The notes under the pieces are model-generated. The model saw only the letters and a list, made by a program, of their open reading frames with translations, ran no database searches and was not told where the DNA came from. From contig MNCI01035086.1 in assembly GCA_015680685.1 (NCBI GenBank), positions 62,466-126,465 on the forward strand: DNA of 64,000 nucleotides, given 5' to 3'. The position numbers and the translations under genes are program-made. This DNA comes from Gnetum montanum. Taxonomy: Eukaryota > Streptophyta > Gnetopsida > Gnetales > Gnetaceae. Positions 55,781 to 64,000 of the stretch are shown here, in pieces. Numbering within the stretch: the first letter of the stretch is position 1; each line of letters opens with the position of its first letter.

Positions 55781-58687
55781 TTTCTATTTAAGAGCCTGCT
55801 TGACTTGCGTAAAAATGTCAAGGAGATCATGCCCACGATCTAGTTTGTTACCTTTCTCTTCTTCCATTCATCCCAGGAGACAGATCTCTCGGGGCGGAAC
55901 AGTTTCTGGTTGAGGATTGTATTTTCTTGGGTAGGGAGAAGGTGGCCGCGTTTGCATGACATCACCTTTTTTAAAAGAAGGTGGGGCCAAGGGCACCGAG
56001 GCGAGGGGTGTAGGCTTGGGAAGCCCCAGCGTAAGTCGATCCTTGGCTATGTTACCCATCATACACCCTTCTCCTTTCCTGTTAGGTTGTGATTGGGGTG
56101 TTGACTTAGAGATTTTCTCCTATGTAGCAGGAGCAATTGACAGCTTTGGCACCTTGATGACAAAGGATGCCCTAGGTGTGGACACGGGCTAGACCACGGC
56201 TTCATCGATAGTGGGATGCGGAATGAAGGTAGGAGACAGGACTCGGAGGACGAAAGGTTGTCGCTGAGCCACACCCATCGATGTTGACAGGCTTGTCTTC
56301 TGAGGTGGGCAAGAAGGCACATGCAACACAAAGGGTTACTTTGGCTGTGCCTGGTCATCGCCCTTTGTACCCACTACGTTGATAGTGTACCCTGCGTTAT
56401 TTGCATTTAACGGGTCCTGGTACACATGCATGGGTTGGTTTTTTGGATAGACCGGATTACTGCTGTCTAAGATCAGGTCACCTTGATCGATCATACGTTG
56501 AATGTCATCTTTCAACGCCCAATAATAATCCGTGTCATGACCACACAGTTGGTGATAGTCACAGAAGCGGTCTAGCCTAAAGTTTTTGGGAACTGGTGAT
56601 TCGTTAGGCTGGGCCAAGGAGGGGTTCTTGAGCAGCTCATAATGGCGCCTGTGGCATTTTAGAGCCTCCTCAGACACTATCTTATGTTGGATGTGGCCAG
56701 TTCACAATAATTACTTCAAAAGTTCTGAAGGCTTTATAGGTAGAGCCGCGTAATTTGAGCAATCCTTATGCTCAAATCTAGGCCTCGGCTGTGGAGGTGC
56801 TTCATGGGTGAAAGAAGTTTCTTGATTAGAGCTGTTTGAGCTAGTTGTGGGCTCAGCAAGCTCCGCAGATGTTTTCTTGTTGTTGTTTTTCTACTTGGCC
56901 CCCTCAGCAACTGCTACTACTGTCGTTGTCGTAGCTTTGCCTTTGTTCTTACCCTTGTGGGCATTTTTGTAGACCACATACGCCGGATCCTTGCTAGCCT
57001 CTTCCGCATTTTGCATGCTCTTAGTCTAAGCGAACGCTTGGCTGAGGGAGCGGGGAGCGAGGTAATATAACTTAGACTTGATAAAGTTGGTAACTGCCCC
57101 CTTGAAGATTGCCAACAGAGGGGCCTCCGCGATGGGTTCGCGGATTTCGTTCAAGGTGGTGCTCCACCGCTGTATAAACTTTTGAATCGACTCGAGTAGG
57201 TCTTGCTTAACTCCCATGAGCTGGTCCAGTGTGATGTCCGATTTCAGGTTGTACTTGAAACGAGTCACAAACTGAGTTAACAGCTCCTCCAAAGTTGAAA
57301 TGGAAGCACGTGGGAGTGCTTGATACCAATCTAGAGCTTTACCCGTTAGGGACATAGCAAAGACACGAATGATAGTATGTGGCCATTGTTGCAATAGCAG
57401 CGACTCTGACCTGAAAGTAACTAAATGGGCATTGGGATCGCCTTCCCCATTGTATTTTGTAAAATAGGGGAGTGGCATCCTAGGAGGTAACGATAGAATA
57501 GGCACTACCGAACTAATAGGATCATCATGGTAAAAATCCATGACTTGTACTATGTCAGAACCGGCAACCTTGAGGCATTTAACTTCCTCTGTAAGGATCT
57601 GAATAAGTTGGAAGGCTTGATCCAAACCCGTAGACAGAGAGGTCATTTGTGGAACAGTAGGAGGAGCCATGCTAGGTGGCGAAATAGGGGCGACAGCTTG
57701 GCCGATGGGCGATGCTATTGGAATTATCCCTGCAGGCAGTGCCACTTATGGCATCCACCACCCGATAGGTGGCGCGGATGGGGCGACCACTGTCGGTTGT
57801 GCCATTGGATGCACTGTTTGCGTGGCTGGGGGCATAGACAATGACCCTGTAGAGGGGTTTAGCACCTGCGGGACCTGGTTTTGATGATGGGGGAGATGGG
57901 ACATCTGCGTAGGATGTGCAACAAGAGACATGTTTGGAACCCACCATGCTGTAGTGGCGGGCTTTGTCGTGTGAGTTGGGATGAATGTAGGTGTTGTATG
58001 TAATTGTGAAGTAGGTATCGCATGGACATACGGTGACATGGGCGCCGGTGCACGATGAGATGGATTAGGTAATTGCACCTACTGAGGAATGATTTATAAC
58101 GGGCCGCCACCCGAGAGGGTAGTCAAAGAGAGAAAATGTAGCTGGGGCGAGTGCAGGACTCGGTTAGTATTAGATAATGTTAAGGGTGTGGTGACCATGA
58201 ACAACGGGTTTACGTGGGACGTCGTGGAGGGAGAGGCCATGGAAAAATCAGCATGATTGCCTCCCTTAGAGTGGGTATCTAGATCGTCCTTCCTATCATG
58301 AAGCATTTCATCATGGAACAACTCCTCTCATTATTCTGTCGATGTCCTAGCCATCAGCATTTGATCTAGGATCCACTGTTGTTGATTCGTCAGGGGTACA
58401 GTGGTGTTATGTGAAGAAATAAATTCCTTCCCATTGTAGTATATGAACTCGTATTCTCGTTTTTCTTCGAGTTCTTATGGATACATGGGCAGATTTGCTG
58501 CAACATTAGCACAGAGGAAATTGTAATGTTCCCTACACTGAGCGTGTCCCTCAGGCTCTTTGTTTTGAAGCCTGAGGGAGCGGCGTGGTCGCACCGGACT
58601 AGTTGGCGGCTCGACCATAGGTGTAACTTGCAGAGTCCAAGGATTCTCGAGGTCAGCAGTGTCAATAGCAGTGGTTGATGTAGCCAT
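55781..58687 (-). pseudogene. Element A gag (Tat lineage)
   Basis: ATG at 58687 (MATSTTAIDTADLENPWTLQ), an RRSLRLQ motif shared with B, a P/T/A-rich region (58078-57700), a coiled segment (QAFQLIQILTEEVKCLK, about 57605), capsid domain (YHDDPISSVVPILSLPP, AHLVTFRSESLLLQQW, LTGKALDWYQALP at about 57340, FVTRFKYNLKSD, FIQRWSTTLNEIREPI), and the zinc motif FCDYHQLCGHDTDYY (its last Cys is Tyr, about 56560), then proline-rich repeats. One frame with gag-protease total 1251 codons; nonsense codons at several places (for example 58472, 57743, 57023). Confidence 0.88.
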
Positions 58688-58920
58688 TCTCTACTCTGTT
58701 CGAGAGTAATGACAATAAGGATAAAGATTGCTAGGGAGAAGGCAAACTAAGGCAATAATCAGGCTTTCTACCTTCTAGGATTCCAAAGGAATCGTCGAAG
58801 TGACCGATCTGCCCCACACAATCTCGTAAACAACCACGAAGGTATTACGTTTACGTTGATCGACAATGGGTACAGACAGCTTACAGGACTACCCGTAAAG
58901 TGCGGATCAAATGATGGAGG

Positions 58921-58937
58921 CCCTTCTTCTAACACCA
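58921..58937 (-). promoter_or_regulatory. Element A primer-binding site candidate
   Basis: On the minus strand TGGTGTTAGAAGAAGGG lies 6 bases after the 5' LTR end. It begins with TGG as required for a tRNA 3' CCA, but I cannot assign the tRNA from memory. The place in B (35297 onward) is degenerate. Confidence 0.55.
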
Positions 58938-58943
58938 GAAAAT

Positions 58944-60398
58944 TGTAACGATGGAAAACGTCGGTCGCTGGAAATACCGAGCAGAGTTCCGTGTACATAG
59001 TTCCAACCCCGAATCCGTGCGAGGGCCGTGTTGGAGAAGACAAATCTGAGGTGCCCTGAATGGTCTTTTCGATCAGACAAGGACTTACTTAATTAGTAAA
59101 ATTTTATAATAATCGGATGGCAAAATGGCGATTTCAATGAGGAGAGATAATATCATTAATCAAGAAGGTAATTGAAAGTGATGTAAAAGATTCAAAGAGA
59201 TTGCAAGATCTATATAGATAGGATGCAAGAAACCGGATTTAGAGAGTGTGCAATCCCAAGATCTGGGATTTAACTTATAAACAAAGTATGTTGGATACAA
59301 TGATTACATGTGGACTTTGGTTTAGATGAAGCACATGCCAACAACAAGAAAGCTATTTAAAGATAAAACAAGCAAAGGTCGATCTACCTTGTTCTAGCCA
59401 ATCTGGGCGTAAGGGAGTCAGACCTGAAGCAGAATATTCGTTAACTGGCTGTTTCTGATCAAAGATTCTTGCCAATCACCGTCGATGTTCTTACGATCGC
59501 TGATCCTCTTTTGCTCTCTTGTCAATCTTTGCCAAAAGTTGTTAACAATTGCCAATGAAAGAGAATTTCTCACAGAGAAAATTTTGTCAATTGAGAAAGA
59601 AATTTTGCCAACCCCTTGATCCTTGTCAACTGGAGTATTTATAAGGTTAGGGTTAGGAGAAAAATGCGATTTAGATGATGTGTGTCCTGAACCTACAAAA
59701 TGTCGTTGACCTGATGTGTTTGTGTTTGAAGCTCGCACTGCTACGCTGCATTACGCTCTGAAGCATAATGTGTCGTAATTTACTTTTGCTGGAGCTTTGG
59801 CAACGAACTGTTCTACGATTACACTGTGATACGTTAGAGAGCATATTGTCACATATGAACCACTAATGCCTAAATTGTGCTATCTTTGTTGTTGCTTGTA
59901 TTACGCTGCGTCATGCTACATTACGCAGCATAGCGTAATTCAGCGTAAGATAGCAAACCTGCAAAAGATTGGAGTGTTGTCGCCGCACTTCCCTTGTTTC
60001 TGTTCAGTCTTTCTGGGGTTTATTATGCTAAACTGAGCTTCGAGCTTTTGCTGGACCATTGAGGTCTCCAATTTTGCTCTCCGTTGTTGTGACTAAATGG
60101 ACTGTCTTCTTGCATTACTCTATGTAAAGCTACATTACGCTGCATTGCATAATGTGGCGTAATATGCTAAAAGTTAAGATTTTTGAAACACAGCCAACTC
60201 ATGAAGTTGAAGGCTTGCCATTGTGCACCACTTGTCTTGTTCTATCCTCTGGAGTCTATTACGCTGCGCTGCATAGTGCGGCGTAACAGACCTTTAGCCG
60301 AAAAGGGAACTTGCTGAGCCACGACTTGTCGTAAATCCTTGCGTGAGTCGCAAGATTTTGCTGAACCGTTGAGGCCTCGAAATTTTCACAGTGTTTCA
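58944..60398 (-). repeat. Element A 5' LTR
   Basis: 1455 bp; partner of 25342-26802. In the minus direction it runs TGAAACACTG...CGTTACA. The U3 part carries many TTACGC/GCGTAA inverted repeats (about 59740-60290). Confidence 0.93.
59636..59643 (-). promoter_or_regulatory. TATA box of the element A 5' LTR
   Basis: TATAAATA on the minus strand, downstream of the U3 inverted repeats; the same box is present in the 3' LTR (26035-26042). A CCCTAACC-like run lies just upstream in the transcription direction. Confidence 0.65.
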
Positions 60399-60403
60399 AC
60401 AGT
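60399..60403. repeat. Target-site duplication of element A, right copy (ACAGT)
   Basis: Matches 25337-25341. C3 sequence continues directly after it. Confidence 0.92.
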
Positions 60404-61640
60404 GAGTCCACAACATCCACCCATCCACAAACTCTATGGTTTTCCTTGTTTTGGAAACATGTAGTCCTTTTTTCATTAATAAAACTTTAATAAATTTATG
60501 AGTTTGGTAGTTTCCAGAATTGGGAAGGATTTAAATTTTTGAACAGGGTGTGGCTTCAAGGGGATTCAATATTCTTTGTGCCTTTTTGTTTGCTTGGGTG
60601 CATGTGTGTTTTCATGAATTTCTTACTATTCCATGCTAATCAATAAAAGGAAGTTGAATAAGTCCTTGCATGGTGTGGTTCTCATTAGAAAAAAAAAGAT
60701 GAGATTTCAAAACACACCCCTTGGACAAAATAAATGCATACATTCTTGCATGGTGTGGTTCTTATCAGAAAAGAAAAAAAAAGAGATGAGGATTCAAAGC
60801 ACACCCCTTAGACAAAATAAATGCATGTGTCTTTGCATGGTGTGGTTCCCATTTCAAAAAAACAACAATGGGAATTCAAAGCACAACCCTTAGATAGAAT
60901 AAATGGGCTATAAGCACTAGTTATAGACCCCTAACTAAGGCCCTTTTTCACTTCCTACTTCTTCTTTGATTTGGAATGGTGGTTGTTCTATGGGAGCACT
61001 CTTGTGTCTCAGGGGATGGATTGGTCTTAGAATGTCAATGTGAAGTCACTGAATGTGGTTTGTTTTGGCCTGGACTAAGGATGGATACTATCAAGCCATT
61101 TAACCACAAAATCCACAAGGGACTTCATGTGACCATAATTAGGAGCTCCATTCCACTCTCTCTCATCCATCTATGCTTTCCATAGCTCACCTCACTACCA
61201 ATTTCATGTTTTGGTTTGATGTCCTGGTTTGATGTCTTGGAATTCTTAGTTGGTTACTTTTGGCTTTTTGTACTTAACCTTCTATAACCATTAATCATCC
61301 ACGGAGCCTATAGACTCTTTGGTTTGAAGTTATGCAAGGGCATAAGAGGCCTATGCCTACTTTGGGAAGGACCCACTTGCATATCTTTTGGTTGAGTTAG
61401 TTAAGTTCTTTACCCTTAGACACTTTTTACAATCAAATTCTTTTGTTTACCTCATCAATGACATCTAATTGTGCACATATTCACAACAATTGTTAATGAA
61501 CTTTCCTTTTTTATTATTGTGAATTCTTTTACCCTCTTCAAATATTTCCTTGAATTGAACTTTTTCAAATTTAATAGACCACTTAATCTATTTTACCCTA
61601 CTTGTTAGCCTTCCCACTAATACTACTCAAGGAACTAAGC
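60404..61640 (+). other. C3 post-pol spacer, right half, with an 80-87 bp triplication
   Basis: Homologous to 2255-3870 and 11745-13290. The block CTTTGCATGGTGTGGTTC...ATTCAAAGCACACCCCTTAGA...AAATAAATG occurs once in C1 and C2 but three times here (starting about 60663, 60743 and 60830). Open frames inside are repeat translations. Confidence 0.75.
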
Positions 61641-61830
61641 AACCACAATCACAACCTAGGCGAGTGTAACCACTGATGAGACAAGGCATTTAACAGTTAT
61701 GTGTTACACATTGCATACTAATTCATGATTCGGTGGTGATTGTAGTGGGAAGCATGGACTAGAAATGGGACTATCTTCAACAAGGATGATGCAGCAGTAC
61801 CATACAATGAGAACTATTCATGATCGTAGG
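61641..61830 (+). pseudogene. Start of the C3 post-pol coding relic, truncated
   Basis: Short homology (GAGACAAGGCATTTAACAG, GTGTTACACATTGCATACTAA, CAAGGATGATGCAGCA) to the start of the coiled-coil region in C2 (about 13290-13570). It then stops matching, so C3 is cut off here by deletion or rearrangement. Confidence 0.45.
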
Positions 61831-63270
61831 AATGCTTCTCTCTCTCATTCATGAACAAATGTTAAGATATAAAGTTCTATTTGGATTATATATCTTGGGG
61901 TATCCCTAACAAAGAAAATTTTGACTACATCATATGCTTGATCCTAAGTAGACATCATAAAAAAATAAAATATGAAAAGAAAAAACTTTCTAATTTTATG
62001 AATATTAAGTGTACAATATTACAATCAATAATTTGAAAAAATAGGTGAAGAAAATTAATTATTAGTAGGGAGAAAGGTCATAGTCCTAAAAAAATTTACA
62101 TCACTTTCCAATGTCCATGCTTGAACTTATAATAACAAAGGAATTCGAGATAGAGAGCTATGACTTAATACCAATATTTGTCTCAAACCAAGAAAGTAGT
62201 AGCACTTCTAGAAGATCATCACCTCACCTCTTGTCATTAATCTTATGTTGAGAATCTTTATCATCAATTTAAACCTTCTTATTAACACTAGTTTTAATCT
62301 TTGAGTTAATAATATTTTTTTCAAATAAGGAAAAATTTACCTTGTGAGCTATCTATCTAGACTACTTAATACTTTCTCTAGTACTAGTGAAAATATATAT
62401 AGTAGCTTCTATCTTCTTTGAATTCTTATTGCCATTTGATCATTCTTATAATTGACAATAACTTGATTTTTCACATCTTTAACTTCATATTGTTTTTTTC
62501 TATCTTCAACCTCAACACATATTATAGGGCTATATTTTATCATCTAGTTTCTATTTTAACAATGATAAATGCCTTCCCCCTTCCCAATTCCTAATTTTTT
62601 TAAAAAAAAGAACTTAGTTCAAATTTCACACTTAATTCATATATATGTTATTGGTTTAACTCCTTTATGATTATGATTTTTCTTTTACAAATTTCTAATT
62701 TACATAAATCTTATCTCATCTTTGGCAAATCATGTATACTTTGCAAACATTATTATTAAAAACGTTAGTATTTTTATATTCTCTTTATATGTATTTTTTA
62801 AAGAACTTTCCACCAACTCTTCACCTATACTTTCTTGTATTAAGTAATGTATTGCATAATAGTCATCTCTGCTAGAAATTCCAAGACTCACTTCCAAATC
62901 TAAAACTCATCCTATAATAAATTTCTACCATGTAAGTATTAATCTATGATTTGTTATTTTTGCAATAACTTTGTATTTTTCTTCAAATAAATATATTCAA
63001 TTTTTCGTAATCATATATTTTAATATACTTCATTAGAAACATCTTTAAAATCTATCATGATTATTTTGTTTTTTTAACATGTAACTTAACATCATATACT
63101 TCTTTTACCTTTGATTTTTATCACGTAGCTCAAAAAATTTTGCTAGTCTTGTCCATCATGAGATTCAAGGATAATGAAACATCATATGTTATATGTTAGT
63201 GATGAATAGTAAATGAGTCAATTGTGATATTGCATATGCAATTTACAATATCGTAGCTACACTTTCATAT
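61831..63270. other. AT-rich sequence of unknown nature
   Basis: About 1.4 kb, very AT-rich with many T and A runs. I see no coding region, LTR or tandem repeat, and no similarity to other parts of the window. It may be host DNA or a worn-out repeat. Confidence 0.5.
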
Positions 63271-64000
63271 TGATGAGTGGAGAGATACCACTACACTCAA
63301 CCATATGAATACGAGCGTTACCGCGTGATCCGGTTGAACTCCGCAGACTAAGTGCCTACATGCCTTATGGAACACTTAAGGTTAATTGTTTGTTATCTTC
63401 CCGGACTTACTTGTATTTGTCACGGTCGTATGGTTAAGTAAGTCCGAGGTATGTGATTTTTATATCTTTTCTATTTTATCGCCTATGCTAGGAGGGAAAA
63501 GGTGAAGAGACTAATTAACTAACCTTAATTAACTAACTAAGCCTTAATTAACCTAGCATCAGTATCCGTTCCCACTTACCGTTCACACCCTAAGCTGATG
63601 CAACCTTCTATGATTACCAAATGCTATTCATTACTGGGATTACCAAGTGTAACGCACGTGCTCGAAACAGTCGTACTGAATGCACTTAACTAGGAGAGAA
63701 GGGTTGAGAGAGATTTAATTAACTAATAAAGCATTTAAAAAATAAACAATAAATAATAATAAGTAAAGTCCTATTTAGCTTAATCCATGCACTGCAAGGT
63801 TTATCCAAGAAGTTTGTCTTTATTTCCGTACACAAACTTGTGCTCAGGTACAATATTTGCTTGAATAAAGATCCGTTCACTTTGGAGCTCCTACTGCGGG
63901 CACATGGAAATTATTCTATCTCTGGAGAGGTAAAACTACCAAAGTTTTGCTAAGGATCTAGATCTAAATTGAGAAACAAGGGAGAGCCACCTCTTATTTA
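63271..64000 (-). repeat. Inverted Athila-type LTR, 3' part, better preserved
   Basis: On the minus strand the LTR ends at 63271 with ATCTCTCCACTCATCA, and the characteristic block (GATCACGCGGTAACGCTCGT, ATATGGTTGAGTGTAG) is present. It continues through the AATAAAG and TAGGAGCTCC regions to the window end. It keeps CpG sites that are CA/TG in the C1-C3 LTRs, suggesting a younger insertion. No primer site follows its end, so it is a 3' LTR of a minus-strand element lying to the right, or a solo LTR. A possible flanking duplicate is CATAT (63266-63270). Confidence 0.7.

Larger units (their letters stand above)
25342..60398 (-). mobile_element. Element A: Tat-lineage Ty3/gypsy retrotransposon, minus strand, containing element B
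   Basis: Order on the minus strand: 5' LTR (60398-58944), primer site, gag-protease (58687-54935), hairpin motifs, an antisense gene, hairpin motifs, RT-RNaseH-archaeal-type RNaseH-integrase (31869-28388), hairpin array, polypurine tract, 3' LTR (26802-25342). Without element B it is about 17.4 kb. It is placed in the Tat lineage by the second RNase H and the gag zinc motif. All genes are interrupted by nonsense changes, but gag-pro (1251 codons) and pol (about 1160 codons) each stay in one frame. Confidence 0.9.

Noticed and set aside
59640-59660. Telomere-like CCCTAACCCTAACC on the minus strand
   Set aside because: Only two units next to a TATA box, partly changed in the other LTR (CCCTAATC). 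No sign of telomeric sequence.

Overview
The window is a block of nested, decayed LTR retrotransposons from a land-plant genome. I see no independent host gene, rRNA, tRNA or CRISPR array. The plant assignment rests on the element lineages: degenerate Athila-type Ty3/gypsy elements (tRNA-Asp type primer site, WGIDFMGP integrase motif, coding region downstream of pol) and giant Tat-lineage Ty3/gypsy elements (gag with a C-D-Y-H-Q zinc motif, pol with a second RNase H). The species cannot be named from the sequence; a large, repeat-dominated genome is likely.

Layout. (1) 1-7811: the 3' two thirds of Athila-like element C1 (pol, spacer, coiled-coil coding region, 3' LTR). (2) 7915 to about 16966: C2, an Athila-like element with LTRs, gag and the coiled-coil region but no pol. 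(3) 16967-17246: assembly gap, followed by an inverted LTR/PBS/gag fragment (C4). (4) 17744-25341 and 60404 to about 61830: C3, an Athila-like element with LTR, PBS, gag and pol, split by the insertion of element A. (5) 25342-60398: element A, a Tat-lineage element on the minus strand, with TG...CA LTRs of about 1.46 kb and the 5-bp target duplication ACAGT. (6) 33742 to about 51412: element B, a second Tat-lineage element on the plus strand, inserted in A. (7) 61831-63270: AT-rich sequence in which I recognise nothing. (8) 63271-64000: part of a better preserved, inverted Athila-type LTR. The order of insertion is C3, then A, then B. This agrees with by-eye LTR divergence: about 27 differences in the first 225 bp for A and about 18 in 230 bp for B.

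The most interesting content is shared by A and B. Each has gag-protease in one frame and RT-RNaseH-integrase in another, and between them lies a gene on the OPPOSITE strand with seven or eight exons. Exon order, most exon lengths (exon 2 is 450 nt in both) and intron phases (2,1,1,1,1,0 for introns 2 to 7) match between the two elements. It encodes about 1,050-1,100 residues: a HAD/NLI-phosphatase-like N-terminal domain that has lost its catalytic aspartates, a middle domain, an acidic linker, a coiled coil and an acidic tail. Antisense placement lets introns survive retrotransposition, because the sense genomic RNA carries them as CT...AC. In addition, all three borders of the sense and antisense modules in both elements carry arrays of a small hairpin motif (4-5 bp stem, usually a 6-nt loop, then TAAACT), with compensatory stem changes. 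Both observations look undescribed and worth testing.

All coding regions are broken mainly by C-to-T and G-to-A changes (CAG to TAG and similar), as expected for old methylated repeats. In A and B the long frames are otherwise largely unshifted.
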